Notes: generated by a model not told the origin, from the sequence alone. A DNA stretch of 64,000 bases from Pseudomonas putida (GCF_028682455.1 NZ_JANHLD010000003.1:682001-746000); one strand, 5' to 3'; shown: positions 1 to 8,679, counted from the first letter of the stretch. Made by a program: numbers and translations.

Positions 1-265
1 CCGCCAGTAACGCAGCATGCGCGGGCTCGTTCGGGTATTCCATGTACCAGACCTGCAGCCGTGGATGTGCAGCCTGGAGCTTATCCACAAGCACCCCCGG
101 CTGTTGTCGTTCACCCACCCCCGGGGCTTCATAGAAGGAGGGGTTGAGCCATTCGTCCAGCTCGTGATGAAAGGCCAGCACGCTGCCTGTGAGGCCCGCC
201 ATGGCCAGGAACAGTGCGGTGACCAGGCCAAGGTAGCGATGCAGTAGAACGTAGAGGGAACGCAT
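1..265 (-). CDS. PepSY-associated membrane protein (N-terminal part, cut by window edge)
   Basis: Reading leftward from an ATG at 265, 88 codons stay open to the window edge. The protein starts MRSLYVLLHRYLGLVTALFL, with the R-x-L-Y-x-x-H-R-x-L-G signature and first transmembrane helix of PepSY-associated (PiuB/FoxB-type) inner-membrane proteins, followed by a periplasmic stretch beginning HHELDEWLNP. Such proteins are usually encoded next to TonB-dependent siderophore receptors and are thought to take part in periplasmic ferric-siderophore reduction or transport across the inner membrane. It lies just downstream of the receptor gene on the same strand, so it probably completes the sigma-regulator-receptor locus. 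The family call rests on the N-terminus only. Confidence 0.72.
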   Translation of the reverse strand, partial: MRSLYVLLHRYLGLVTALFLAMAGLTGSVLAFHHELDEWLNPSFYEAPGVGERQQPGVLVDKLQAAHPRLQVWYMEYPNEPAHAALLA

Positions 266-303
266 GATCGAAAGTCCGAATTGAAGTCGCCAGATGCGAC
301 AAA

Positions 304-329
304 GCCAGCGCCCGGAATCCGGTGCTGGC
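304..329 (-). terminator. Hairpin between receptor gene and PepSY gene
   Basis: GCCAGC (304-309) pairs with GCTGGC (324-329), with an inner CCGG/CCGG pairing separated by a small bulge. It lies in the 86-bp gap downstream of the receptor stop codon. No T-tract follows it on the minus strand, so it may attenuate transcription or protect mRNA ends rather than fully terminate. Confidence 0.4.
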
Positions 330-351
330 CTTGTAGTTCATTGCCTTGGAA

Positions 352-2859
352 TCAGAACTGGTAGCTGACCGTGGCACTCACGTTGCGTTCTTCGCCCATG
401 TAGCAGTAGCTGAGGCTCGCGCAGGAGGCGATGTAGCTCTCGTTGGTCAGGTTGTTGGCGTTGAGCCGTACATCCATACCCTTGAGGCCGATCTTGCCTA
501 GGTCGTAGCCGACAGAGGCATCGAACAGGGTGTACGACGGCACCTTCATGGTGTTCTCCGCATCGACCCAGCTGTAGCCCACGTAGCGTACCCCGCCACC
601 CAGGCGCAGCCCGTCCAGCGCACCTTGGCGGAAGTTGTAGTCAGCCCACAGCGACGCCATGTGGCGCGGCGCCTGGGTGGGCGAGTTGCCGTTGTTGTCC
701 AGGTCGGCGGCTACCAGGCTCGGCATCGCTTTGGAGTACTCGATGTCGGTGAAGGTGTAGCTGCCCAGCACCTTGAGGTTGTCGCTGACCTGCACATGAG
801 CCTCAAGCTCGAGGCCTTGGGAGCGGACCGCACCCACCGGGCGATAGAAGTCTTCGTTCGGTTGCTTGGACGCCAGGTTTTCCTGCTCGATGTGGAACAC
901 CGATGCGGTGAACAGATTGTCAGTACCTGGCGGCTGGTACTTGATACCGGTTTCCCACTGGGTGCCTTCGGTCGGGGCCAGCGGCTTGCCGTTCTGGTCG
1001 GAAACGCTGTTGGGGTTGAACGACTCGGAGTAGCTGATGTACGGCGCGATGCCATTCTCGAAGACATAGAGCACGCCAGCGCGCCCGGTGAGTTTGGTCG
1101 GCGAGTCGCTGACCCGGCTGCCTTCGATATCGCGATTTTCCTCGGAAGTTTTCACCCAGTCCTGGCGCAAGCCCAGGGAGAAGCGCCAGTTGTCCAGTTC
1201 GATCAGGTCCTGCATGTACACGCCGGTTTGCTGCAGGCGTCGCAGGTAGCGGTTTTCGCCAAGGATCTGCAGGTCACCGTTGCCGTACTGCGGATTGCCT
1301 GCATCGAGGCTGTTGACGCTGCCGTAGCGCCAGTCCACCCGAGCCTTGCGACGCTGGTAGTCGGCGCCGGAGAGCAAGGTGTGCTTGGCAGAGCCGGTGA
1401 AGAATTCAGCCTGCAGCATATTGTCGATGATGAACGAGTGAAGCCGCTCGTCACCGCCGGTATAGGCGCGGTTCATCTCGTTGGTGGCAGGGTCGGCCCA
1501 GCCGGCGAAATAGACCTGGTCCATCGACACGTCCGAATCCTGGTAGCGGAAGTTCTGCCGTGCAGTGAAGACATCGTTGAAGCGATGTTCGAACTGGTAG
1601 CTGAAGGACTGCTGGGTACGCTCGTAATTGTCGCTGTCAGGCTCGCCTTCGAAGAAGTGATCGGAAAGGCGCAGCCCATTGCGTGGGTGCAGGGCGCCAT
1701 CGGCCGGCAGGGCACCGTGATAGCCCCCATTGGGATCGTGCTGCAGGTACGCTTGCAGGGTCAGCGAAGTGTCCTCGCTGAAATTGATGCTGACCGACGG
1801 CGCCAGCGCATAGCGTTCCTCTTTGTTGTGATCGAACTGGGTGTCGGAAGCATCGGCCAGACCCGTCAGGCGATAGGCGATGCGCTTGTCGTCATCCAGC
1901 GGCCCGCTGAAATCGAAACCGGCGCCGCGCTGGCCCTGGGTGCCTACGGTCGCTTGCACCTGGTGGAACGCTTCGAACAAAGGCTTCTTGCTGGTCAGGG
2001 CGACCAGGCCGCCCGGCGAGCTGCGGCCGTAGAGTACCGATGACGGCCCTTTGAGTATGTCGATACGTTCAAGAAAGTACGGGTCTACCTGCATCGTGCT
2101 GTAGGTGCCGTTGTCCCCCATGGACTTCAGGCCGTCCAGGTAGATGTTATCCACAGAGCCATCGTTGAAGCCGCGCATGGCCACATAGTCGTAGCGGTGG
2201 GTAGCACCGTACGGGTTGGTCAGCACGCCGGGGGTGTAGCGCATGGCCTGGGCCACGGTTTGCGAACCCTGGTCATCCATCTGCTGGCGGGTTACCACCG
2301 AAACCGATTGCGAGGTTTCCAGCAAGGCCATGCTGGTCTTGGTCGCGACCTGGCTGTGGGTGGCGTTGTAGCCTTCCATGCTGCCCAGAGCATTGCCCAG
2401 GGCGAACTCGCGTACCTCGGTGGTGGGCAAGGAGAGGGCGGCGTCCTGGGCTTGGGCATGCAATACATAGCTGCTGCCATCCTGGCTGCTGGCGTCGAGC
2501 CCGGAACCGTTGAGCAACTGGCGCAGGGCTTGATCTGTGCTGTAGCTGCCCGACAGGCCTGGCGATCGCAGGCCTTCGGTCAACTGCGGAGTGCTCGACA
2601 GGGTTATACCCGCCTGCCGGGCGAACTGGTTGAGTACCTCATTCAGCGAGCCGGGTGCAATGTTGTACTGCTGGCTGACACTGCCTGCCTGTTCTGCCAT
2701 TGCCAGCGTGGGCAGCGCTGCCACGCCCAGGGCTGTACCGAGTAGGGCGGCGCGAATGGCATTGCCCAAGGTACTGCGGCAGGCAGAATCTAAGACAGGT
2801 TGAAAATCATTCTTTTTGGTGGGCCGCAGCAATGGCGAAGCATTTCGCATGGAGAACAT
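352..2859 (-). CDS. TonB-dependent ferric-siderophore receptor, FoxA/FhuA-like (hydroxamate type), with N-terminal signalling domain
   Basis: An 835-aa outer-membrane transducer. After a long signal sequence (cleavage near ALPTLAMAEQ, about residue 55) comes a secretin/TonB N-terminal short (STN) domain at about 65-135, the domain that touches a FecR partner. It is followed by a plug domain (motifs VVTRQQMDDQGSQTVAQAM and DILKGPSSVLYGRSSPGG) and a 22-strand barrel ending in the terminal phenylalanine SYQF. The paired cysteines near the C-terminus (SCASLSYCYMG) recall FhuA/FoxA/FiuA receptors, so a hydroxamate siderophore such as ferrioxamine or ferrichrome is the likely ligand. This is inference; the exact ligand cannot be read from sequence. 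It follows the FecI/FecR pair in the order typical of Pseudomonas cell-surface signalling loci. Confidence 0.88.
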   Translation of the reverse strand: MFSMRNASPLLRPTKKNDFQPVLDSACRSTLGNAIRAALLGTALGVAALPTLAMAEQAGSVSQQYNIAPGSLNEVLNQFARQAGITLSSTPQLTEGLRSPGLSGSYSTDQALRQLLNGSGLDASSQDGSSYVLHAQAQDAALSLPTTEVREFALGNALGSMEGYNATHSQVATKTSMALLETSQSVSVVTRQQMDDQGSQTVAQAMRYTPGVLTNPYGATHRYDYVAMRGFNDGSVDNIYLDGLKSMGDNGTYSTMQVDPYFLERIDILKGPSSVLYGRSSPGGLVALTSKKPLFEAFHQVQATVGTQGQRGAGFDFSGPLDDDKRIAYRLTGLADASDTQFDHNKEERYALAPSVSINFSEDTSLTLQAYLQHDPNGGYHGALPADGALHPRNGLRLSDHFFEGEPDSDNYERTQQSFSYQFEHRFNDVFTARQNFRYQDSDVSMDQVYFAGWADPATNEMNRAYTGGDERLHSFIIDNMLQAEFFTGSAKHTLLSGADYQRRKARVDWRYGSVNSLDAGNPQYGNGDLQILGENRYLRRLQQTGVYMQDLIELDNWRFSLGLRQDWVKTSEENRDIEGSRVSDSPTKLTGRAGVLYVFENGIAPYISYSESFNPNSVSDQNGKPLAPTEGTQWETGIKYQPPGTDNLFTASVFHIEQENLASKQPNEDFYRPVGAVRSQGLELEAHVQVSDNLKVLGSYTFTDIEYSKAMPSLVAADLDNNGNSPTQAPRHMASLWADYNFRQGALDGLRLGGGVRYVGYSWVDAENTMKVPSYTLFDASVGYDLGKIGLKGMDVRLNANNLTNESYIASCASLSYCYMGEERNVSATVSYQF

Positions 2860-2944
2860 CCGTCAAGTCGGTAAGGGCAGAAGAGTCGCTTACTGTCCTA
2901 GCCGGACTTGCGAGAGAAACCCGCCAGTAATTTCCGCAAAAAAA

Positions 2945-3913
2945 TCAGGCCAGCCGTTCGAGGCGAACCCACCAGCGCGTGCGGTAGCTGAGCTTGACTG
3001 GCAGTGTCTGCGGCAGCAGTTGCAGCAGCTTGTCGGTGTCTTGCAGGCGGAACACTCCCGACAGACGCAGATCGGCAATGTCATCGGCGCAGCTCAGGTA
3101 ACCATGCCGGTAGCGACCGATCTCGGCAAGGAACTCGGCCAGGCGCATGTCGCGGGTGACGATCAGGCCCTCGACCCAGGCACCGGCATCCATGGTCTGC
3201 TGCTGGAGCAGGCTGACGCCCAGCACATCCACCCGCACCGACTGACCGGCGCTGAACCACTGCAACGCCCCCGGCGCATGCACTGCGAGGTTGCCCTGGC
3301 TGATGCTCACCTGGGTACAGTCCGCCTCCTGGCGTACCACAATGCGCGCGTCGAAGCCTTCGAGCAGTGCATGGCGGGTTTGCACCAGCAGCGGGCGACC
3401 CGCTGGGTGAGCCGTGTCGTTGGCGCAGGTCAGCATCATTTCGCCGCGTTTGAGGCGGATCAGGCGTTGCCGACTATCGAAGGCGAGGTCAGCGGCACTG
3501 TCGGTATTGAGTTGCAACAGTGAGCCATCGGGCAGGCGGAAGCTTCGACGCTCACCTGTGCCGCTGGCGTAGTCCGATGTCCAGTCATCGAGTGCCTTGA
3601 GGTCTTTGCCCAACCACGCAGCCGAGCCGAGTATCACGGCGCCACCGAGCAACTTCAGCGCCTGGCGTCGATGCAGGCGCTGGTTGCTGTTCTCCAGGGT
3701 TTGCAACGCGACCCCGGCCCCCGGCAGCGCGCGCAGGTTGAGTTCCTGATGCAGTGACTGTACACGTTGCCAGGCCAGCTCATGTTCCGGCTGGGCGGCG
3801 CGCCAGTGCTCGCACTGTTGCTGCAGGAGCGGGTTATTGCCGTTTTCACGAAGCTTGAGCATCCAGTGGATGGCCTGCTTGACCACACGCGAGCCAGGAG
3901 TGAGGACGCTCAT
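2945..3913 (-). CDS. FecR-family transmembrane sigma-factor regulator
   Basis: A 322-aa protein with the three-part FecR layout. An N-terminal cytoplasmic DUF4880 segment (residues 10-55, containing AIHWMLKLRENG and HWRAAQPEHELAWQRV) binds the sigma factor. A single transmembrane helix follows at about 85-102 (LKLLGGAVILGSAAWLG). The periplasmic FecR domain (about 115-215, RRSFRLPDGSLLQLNTDSA) leads to a C-terminal STN-like part that meets the receptor. It passes the signal of siderophore binding from the receptor to the adjacent sigma factor. Its start lies 6 bp downstream of the sigma-factor stop, so the two are almost certainly co-transcribed. Confidence 0.92.
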   Translation of the reverse strand: MSVLTPGSRVVKQAIHWMLKLRENGNNPLLQQQCEHWRAAQPEHELAWQRVQSLHQELNLRALPGAGVALQTLENSNQRLHRRQALKLLGGAVILGSAAWLGKDLKALDDWTSDYASGTGERRSFRLPDGSLLQLNTDSAADLAFDSRQRLIRLKRGEMMLTCANDTAHPAGRPLLVQTRHALLEGFDARIVVRQEADCTQVSISQGNLAVHAPGALQWFSAGQSVRVDVLGVSLLQQQTMDAGAWVEGLIVTRDMRLAEFLAEIGRYRHGYLSCADDIADLRLSGVFRLQDTDKLLQLLPQTLPVKLSYRTRWWVRLERLA

Positions 3914-3919
3914 ACCGGC

Positions 3920-4423
3920 TTACTCCTGCGACTCGTAGCGCAGCAGGTAGCAGTGGTACAGCGCATCGGCCACATAGCGTTCGACCGAGCGCAGGGAGAT
4001 GCCCATCTGTAGTGCAATTTCTTTGTGGGTCAGCCCTTCGCACTGCGCGAGCAAGAATGCCCGTCGCACTTTGGGCTTGAGTCCGTCGAGCATTTGCGCG
4101 ATGCGCTGGAGCAACTCCAGTAGCAGTTCGCGGGTCTCGACCGAGGGGACTTCAGCCTCCGGCAGATGTGCCAGGGCTTCCAGGTAGGCCCGGTGCAATT
4201 CTTCCCGGCGCCAGTGATCAATCACCAGCCCCCGGGCAATTGTGCGCAGGAATGCCCGGGGGGCAGTGAGTTCGAATTGCTCGCTGCGCTGCAACAGGCG
4301 CACGAAGGTGTCCTGGGCCAGGTCCGCTGCATCGGCGGCATTCCCCAGCTTGCTGCGCAGCCAGGTGTTCAACCAACTGTGGTGGTGACTGTAAAGCGAA
4401 TGCACGGACTCTTGGGAAGACAT
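3920..4423 (-). CDS. ECF RNA polymerase sigma factor, FecI family
   Basis: A 167-aa iron-starvation sigma factor. Region 2 is visible at about 20-85 (DLAQDTFVRLL and RAFLRTIARGLVIDHWRR, the -10 recognition part), and region 4 at about 110-160 (RRAFLLAQCEGLTHKEIALQ, then a helix-turn-helix reading GISLRSVERYV). Family knowledge: it is released from or activated by the downstream FecR protein and directs transcription of the adjacent receptor gene. A Fur-like box lies 24 bp upstream of the start, which fits iron-repressed expression of the sigma gene. Confidence 0.93.
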   Translation of the reverse strand: MSSQESVHSLYSHHHSWLNTWLRSKLGNAADAADLAQDTFVRLLQRSEQFELTAPRAFLRTIARGLVIDHWRREELHRAYLEALAHLPEAEVPSVETRELLLELLQRIAQMLDGLKPKVRRAFLLAQCEGLTHKEIALQMGISLRSVERYVADALYHCYLLRYESQE

Positions 4424-4446
4424 GGGGGCGCGCTGCTGGAGGGGTC

Positions 4447-4465
4447 ACAAATGATAATTAGTCGC
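4447..4465 (-). promoter_or_regulatory. Candidate Fur box upstream of the FecI-type sigma gene
   Basis: acaaATGATAATTAGTCGC matches the classical 19-bp Fur consensus (GATAATGATAATCATTATC) at 12 of 19 positions, including an unbroken AATGATAAT half. It is an AT-rich island in a GC-rich genome, placed just upstream of a FecI-type gene where Fur repression is the rule. The right half is weak. Confidence 0.5.
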
Positions 4466-4525
4466 ATTGTTGGCGCGTCGGGAATATTTTGCAACTTTTC
4501 TCGCCAACGCTACGCGGGAGGGGCG

Positions 4526-4557
4526 TTGTAGCCGCTACCGTCAGGCTGCGGCTACAA
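4526..4557. terminator. Perfect 10-bp hairpin between GntR gene and sigma-factor promoter
   Basis: TTGTAGCCGC (4526-4535) and GCGGCTACAA (4548-4557) are perfect inverted repeats with a 12-nt loop, 18 bp after the GntR gene's stop codon. It has no T-tract. It resembles the short REP-like palindromes found between Pseudomonas genes and probably marks the end of the GntR transcript. Confidence 0.45.
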
Positions 4558-4575
4558 GGAGGTACCTGAAGGGGA

Positions 4576-5268
4576 TTATTCGGCGGGGCGACTGTTGAGG
4601 TAGGCCCTGATGGTGGTATCGGCCTTGTTCAGGTGGCGTTCGAGGACACGAATGGCATCGTCGACCGACTTGTCGCTGGCGGCATCTGCCAGGGCATTGT
4701 GGTCATCCTGGGTCAACTTGCCCAGGCCCATCGAAGACAGGTGGAAACGCAAAAAGCGCTCCTCTTCGTTGAGTTCGATTTCAATCAGGCGCAGCAGTTT
4801 CTTGTTGCTCGCCTTGCTATACAGGCTCATATGGAACAGGCGATTGAGCCGACCAATTTCGGCATGGCGGGTTTCGTTTTCCAGTTGCGCGATGTAGCTG
4901 CGGGCCAGGGCAATGTCCTCTGGCTCCAGCAGCGGGATCGACTGGCGGAGCGCCTCGGACTCCAGGATCACCCGCAGTGCATAGGTGTCCATCGCGTCTT
5001 CACCAATCAGCGGGGCGACCACGGCGCCCTTGTGTGCCACCACCTGCAACAGCGACTGCGCTTCAAGCTGGCGCAGCGCTTCGCGCACCGGCATCCGGCT
5101 GACGCCGAAGAGCGTGGCCAGTTCCTGCTGGCGCAGGGCCTGGCCAGGTGCCAGGCGACCATCGAGGATAGCGCTGCGCAACCGCTCTTCAATCACACTA
5201 CGAGCCAGGTTCGGTGGCACTTGCTCACCGCCCAGAATTTCGCTCAGAGGCCTGGATTTTTCGGTCAC
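4576..5268 (-). CDS. GntR-family transcriptional regulator, FadR/FCD subfamily
   Basis: A 230-aa protein. An N-terminal winged helix-turn-helix occupies about 20-85 (LRSAILDGRLAPGQALRQQE, then FGVSRMPVREALRQLE, the classic GntR recognition region). An all-helical FCD effector domain follows at about 95-225, with residues such as D96 and the late histidines in RLNRLFHMSLY and DDHNALADA that usually hold a metal and a carboxylate ligand. FCD regulators sense small organic acids. The ligand and targets are unknown; no catabolic gene is adjacent, so it may act remotely. A perfect palindrome 34 bp upstream is a likely self-operator. It is transcribed divergently from lapG. Confidence 0.9.
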   Translation of the reverse strand: MTEKSRPLSEILGGEQVPPNLARSVIEERLRSAILDGRLAPGQALRQQELATLFGVSRMPVREALRQLEAQSLLQVVAHKGAVVAPLIGEDAMDTYALRVILESEALRQSIPLLEPEDIALARSYIAQLENETRHAEIGRLNRLFHMSLYSKASNKKLLRLIEIELNEEERFLRFHLSSMGLGKLTQDDHNALADAASDKSVDDAIRVLERHLNKADTTIRAYLNSRPAE

Positions 5269-5301
5269 GCTTTACGCTGCCCTTGTGTAGAGGTGTGTTG
5301 A

Positions 5302-5317
5302 TGATTGGATCCAATCA
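5302..5317. promoter_or_regulatory. Perfect 16-bp palindrome, probable GntR operator
   Basis: TGATTGGATCCAATCA is a perfect palindrome in the gap between the GntR gene (start 5268) and lapG. ATTGGATCCAAT-type sequences resemble operators of FCD-type GntR regulators, so autoregulation is likely. The rest of the 280-bp gap up to lapG shows no other clear element. Confidence 0.6.
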
Positions 5318-5548
5318 CACTAGTTAGAGGATATTTGCTTGTCAAACCGCGGGCACAGGCGCCCAAAGATGCCAGCAGGCAGCGGGCGCGGCGGTAGTTG
5401 CTATCGTGAATGAAGTTTTTCCCCAAGGGAAGCTGCGCCGACAGACCGGCAGGCCGAGACTTTGCTGCAGGCCAGTAGGTGGATGGCGAAGTGATTGTAA
5501 GGTGCCATTGTTTTTTAATGGTCCAGGCCGCACCATCGGTGCTTTTCC

Positions 5549-6265
5549 ATGAGTCTGCGCGGGTTCTTCGCAGTGGCGATACGTTGGGCTGTTCACTTGA
5601 CCATGCGCCGGCTGGGCCTTGCCGTTGTGCTCGGCTGCCTGCTGCTGGGCGGCCTGCAGGCCGATTGGGACTTCTCCCAGATCAGCCGTCGCGCCCAGTC
5701 CCTGTACGGGCCACTGGGGGCGGGACAAGGCCGTATAGATGCCTGGCAGAGCCTGCTGACCACACAAAAGCAGGGCAGTGAGGCCGAGCAGCTCAAGCGG
5801 GTCAACCTGTTCTTCAATCACCAGCTGCGCTACGTCGAGGACATCGACCTGTGGCGCGAAGTCGACTACTGGTCAACACCCATACAGTCCCTGATCAAGG
5901 GGGCGGGCGATTGCGAAGACTATGCTATCGCCAAGTACTTCAGCCTGCGGCGCATGGGGGTGCCGGCTGACAAGCTGCGCATCACCTACGTCAAGGCGCT
6001 GCGTCAGAACCGCGCGCACATGGTCCTGACCTACTATTCGAGCCCCAACGCGATGCCGCTGGTACTCGACAGCCTGATGGATGCGATCAAGCCCGCCAGT
6101 GAGCGTACCGACCTGCTGCCGGTCTACTCCTTCAACGGTGAAGGGTTGTGGCTGACGGGGGCAGGGGGTAACAAGAAGGTCGGCGACACGAAGCGCTTGT
6201 CGCGCTGGCAGGATCTACTGAAAAAGATGCAGGCCGAAGGTTTCCCGGCCGAGCCGGTTTACTAA
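5549..6265 (+). CDS. lapG: LapG, periplasmic calcium-dependent cysteine protease that releases LapA
   Basis: A 238-aa bacterial transglutaminase-like cysteine protease (BTLCP family) with an N-terminal hydrophobic export signal (RRLGLAVVLGCLLLGGL). The catalytic triad is visible as C122 (GAGDCEDYA), H157 (RAHMVLTYY) and D174 (PLVLDSL). The acidic residues around the cysteine (D121, E123, D124) match the known calcium site. It cleaves the N-terminal module of LapA to free cells from the surface unless held by LapD. The lapD start is 10 bp downstream, so the two form an operon. The start is uncertain: an internal ATG at 5603 (MRRLG) would give a shorter, conventional signal peptide, and neither start has a good ribosome binding site. 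Confidence 0.95.
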   Translation: MSLRGFFAVAIRWAVHLTMRRLGLAVVLGCLLLGGLQADWDFSQISRRAQSLYGPLGAGQGRIDAWQSLLTTQKQGSEAEQLKRVNLFFNHQLRYVEDIDLWREVDYWSTPIQSLIKGAGDCEDYAIAKYFSLRRMGVPADKLRITYVKALRQNRAHMVLTYYSSPNAMPLVLDSLMDAIKPASERTDLLPVYSFNGEGLWLTGAGGNKKVGDTKRLSRWQDLLKKMQAEGFPAEPVY

Positions 6266-6275
6266 AGGAGCACAG

Positions 6276-8222
6276 ATGTCACTGTTCAAACAATTGCTGC
6301 TTGCCATCTGCCTGTTCCTGGTAGTCGCTTTCAGCGGCAGCTTCATGGTCAGTCTGGAGAGCTCGCGCAGCCAATACGTCAATCAGTTGCGCTCCCATGC
6401 CCAGGATGCGGCCACCGCCCTGGCGTTGTCGCTGACCCCTAATATCGACGACCCGGCGATGGTTGAACTGATGGTCAGTTCCATCTTCGACAGCGGCTAT
6501 TACTCGAGCATCAAGGTCATCGACCTGGGCTCCAATGCCGTGCTGGTGGAGCGCCACGCCGAGGCCGATGCGGGCGGTGTGCCGGCCTGGTTCATTCGCC
6601 TGATCGGCCTTGAGGCCGCCGGGGGTGACGCCATCGTCAGTCGCGGCTGGCAGCAGGCGGCACGGGTCGAGGTGGTCAGCCACCCGATGTTCGCTCTGGC
6701 CAAGCTCTGGCAGAGCGCCCTGGGCAGCCTGGGCTGGTTGCTGCTGTGCGGTGCCTTGAGTGCGGTGCTGGGTGCCCTGTTGCTGCGTCGTCAGCTCAAG
6801 CCGCTGGACTACATGGTGGAGCAGTCGCACGCTATTGCCCGCCGAGAGTTTCTCAGCCTGCCGGAGCTTCCGACCACGCCCGAATTGCGGCGCGTAGTCC
6901 AGGCCATGAACCAGATGGTCGAGAAGCTCAAGGCCCTGTTCAAAGAGCAGGCCGAGCGCAGCGAGAAGCTGCGGGTCGAGTCTTACCAGGACAGCCTGAC
7001 CGGCCTTGCCAACCGGCGCTATTTCGAAATGCAGCTCAATGCCCAGGTCAGCAACATGGAAGAGGCCCGTCCTGGTTACCTGCTGCTGTTGCGGGTCAAG
7101 GACCTGGCAGGGCTCAACCAGCGCCTTGGTGGCCAGCGAACCGACCAGTTGCTCCAGGCGGTGGGTCAGCAACTGCAGCGTACCTGCGCCAATTATCCGG
7201 AAACCAACAACCTGATCACCCGTAGCCGTGGCGGCGAGTTCGCCGTGCTGGCGCCGGGGCTGGTGCATGAAGAGGCGGTGCAGCTGGCCCAGGCCCTGGA
7301 AGTGACCTTGCAGAGCCTGGCCGACACTGGCGCCACCGATGTCACGCCGGTCGCCTGCATCGGCATGGCCCCCTACAGCCCTGGCGATTCGCCGCAGGCA
7401 TTGCTCAAGCTGGCCGACGAAGCCCTGGCTCGGGCCGAGAACCAGGTGGAGCCGGGCTGGGTATGCCTGGAGCAAGGTACCGCACCGCAGGCCGGCGATA
7501 CCCATCATGCCTGGCATACGCTGCTGGACGAGGCGCTGCAGCAGGGGCGGTTCCAGTTGTTCTTCCAGCCGGTGGTGGCCTGCAACGCACCGGAGCAGGT
7601 GCTTCACTACAAGGTGATCTCGCGCGTGCTCGATGCTCAAGGCCAAGCCATTGCCGCCGGACGCTTCCTGCCCTGGCTGGAGCGCTTTGGCTGGTCGGCG
7701 AGGCTCGATGTGCTGATGATCGAAAAGGTACTCAAGCACCTGCAGACTCACACCGAAGCGCTGGCGCTGAACCTGTCGGCGGCGACCCTGGCCGATCCCA
7801 AGGCCTTGCAGCGCGTCTACGAGCTGCTCGGCCAGCAGCCCTCTCTGGGCCGCCGGTTGACCCTGGAAATCGGCGAAGAGCAGCTACCCGAACAAGCCGT
7901 ACTCGAGCAACTGACCCGACGCTTGCACGCATTGGGGTACAGCTTGAGCCTGCAGCGATTTGGTGGCCGTTTCAGCATGATCGGCAACCTGGCCCACCTG
8001 GGGCTGGCGTACCTGAAGATCGACGGCAGCTACATTCGAGCCATCGACCAGGAGCAGCACAAGCGCCTGTTCATCGAAGCGATCCAGCGCGCCGCGCACA
8101 GCATCGACCTGCCGCTGATTGCCGAGCGGGTAGAAACCGAAGGGGAGCTCAAGGTGTTGTGTGAGATGGGTATCCAGGGCGTTCAGGGCCGCTTGGTGGG
8201 TGAACCCGCACCCTGGCGCTGA
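6276..8222 (+). CDS. lapD: LapD, inner-membrane c-di-GMP receptor controlling LapG
   Basis: A 648-aa protein preceded by a strong ribosome site (AAAGGAG). Transmembrane helix 1 is at 5-25. A periplasmic output domain (about 26-150) contains W125 in RGWQQ, the tryptophan known to grip LapG in this family. Transmembrane helix 2 is at about 152-172, followed by HAMP and a signalling helix (about 172-235), a GGDEF domain (about 236-395) and an EAL domain (about 405-645). Both catalytic motifs are degenerate: RGGEF at 318-322, and KVISR at 446-450 in place of E-A-L. It therefore binds rather than makes or destroys c-di-GMP. When bound, it sequesters LapG and LapA stays on the cell surface. Confidence 0.96.
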   Translation: MSLFKQLLLAICLFLVVAFSGSFMVSLESSRSQYVNQLRSHAQDAATALALSLTPNIDDPAMVELMVSSIFDSGYYSSIKVIDLGSNAVLVERHAEADAGGVPAWFIRLIGLEAAGGDAIVSRGWQQAARVEVVSHPMFALAKLWQSALGSLGWLLLCGALSAVLGALLLRRQLKPLDYMVEQSHAIARREFLSLPELPTTPELRRVVQAMNQMVEKLKALFKEQAERSEKLRVESYQDSLTGLANRRYFEMQLNAQVSNMEEARPGYLLLLRVKDLAGLNQRLGGQRTDQLLQAVGQQLQRTCANYPETNNLITRSRGGEFAVLAPGLVHEEAVQLAQALEVTLQSLADTGATDVTPVACIGMAPYSPGDSPQALLKLADEALARAENQVEPGWVCLEQGTAPQAGDTHHAWHTLLDEALQQGRFQLFFQPVVACNAPEQVLHYKVISRVLDAQGQAIAAGRFLPWLERFGWSARLDVLMIEKVLKHLQTHTEALALNLSAATLADPKALQRVYELLGQQPSLGRRLTLEIGEEQLPEQAVLEQLTRRLHALGYSLSLQRFGGRFSMIGNLAHLGLAYLKIDGSYIRAIDQEQHKRLFIEAIQRAAHSIDLPLIAERVETEGELKVLCEMGIQGVQGRLVGEPAPWR

Positions 8223-8230
8223 AGCGGCTG

Positions 8231-8253
8231 AGCGGGCCTGGGGAAGGCCCGCT
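8231..8253. terminator. Bidirectional hairpin between convergent lapD and a small gene
   Basis: AGCGGGCCT (8231-8239) and AGGCCCGCT (8245-8253) form a perfect 9-bp stem with a 5-nt loop, 8 bp after the lapD stop and just beyond the stop of the convergent gene. It has no long T-tract. Confidence 0.55.
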
Positions 8254-8257
8254 GCGA

Positions 8258-8599
8258 TCAGATCAGACCGCTTTCTTCACTGTCGTCGATCAGGTTGTTC
8301 AGGCCGCCCAGGGCTTCACGGGCGCTGGAGCGGTTGAGCAACTTGGCCTGCGCTCCGGCGGGCAGGTCGGTGATGCTGATCACGCCTTTCGTGGTCAGCA
8401 CCTCGATCAAATCTTCAAGCACCCGGATCATGTCCAGGTCGCTTTGCTTGAGTTGCTTGAGGCTGTTCTCGACAACGTCGTCGGCGAACCATTCCTGAAC
8501 CTCGGCGTGGTCGGCCGGCAACTCCTCCGTGTACCCATCGAAGGCTGCAGCTTCTACTCGAAGCAGCTGGCCCTGTGCATCGCGTTGCACGTAGAACAT
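8258..8599 (-). CDS. Conserved small acidic protein next to lapD (function unknown)
   Basis: A 113-aa soluble protein starting MFYVQRDAQGQLLRVEAAAF, with a central helical stretch rich in D/E/L (SLKQLKQSDLDMIRVLEDLI) and an acidic tail. There is no signal peptide or membrane helix. Similar Pseudomonas proteins have been labelled 'tryptophan synthase beta subunit-like', but no PLP-binding or TrpB motif is present and the length is far too short, so I would not use that name. It sits between lapD and lapA and is convergent with lapD. A role in the Lap pathway is possible from position only. Confidence 0.75.
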   Translation of the reverse strand: MFYVQRDAQGQLLRVEAAAFDGYTEELPADHAEVQEWFADDVVENSLKQLKQSDLDMIRVLEDLIEVLTTKGVISITDLPAGAQAKLLNRSSAREALGGLNNLIDDSEESGLI

Positions 8600-8652
8600 G
8601 GGGTATCCCTCGTCAAATTGAGTCCGTATCCGCAGTCAGCAGCATAGGTCAA

Positions 8653-8679
8653 GCTCGCCGGGCTGTGGGCCCGGCGAGC
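8653..8679 (-). terminator. Second hairpin downstream of lapA
   Basis: GCTCGCCGGGC (8653-8663) and GCCCGGCGAGC (8669-8679) form a perfect 11-bp stem with a 5-nt loop. It lies 78 bp beyond the lapA stop and upstream of the small gene's start, so it backs up the first lapA hairpin. Confidence 0.55.

Noticed and set aside
5342..5821. A minus-strand frame between the GntR gene and lapG
   Set aside because: It overlaps lapG antisense, has Pro/Gln-rich composition, no ribosome site and no motif.
8258..8599. Label 'tryptophan synthase beta subunit-like' for the small gene next to lapD
   Set aside because: The protein is 113 aa with no PLP lysine region or TrpB motif; the label would be misleading.
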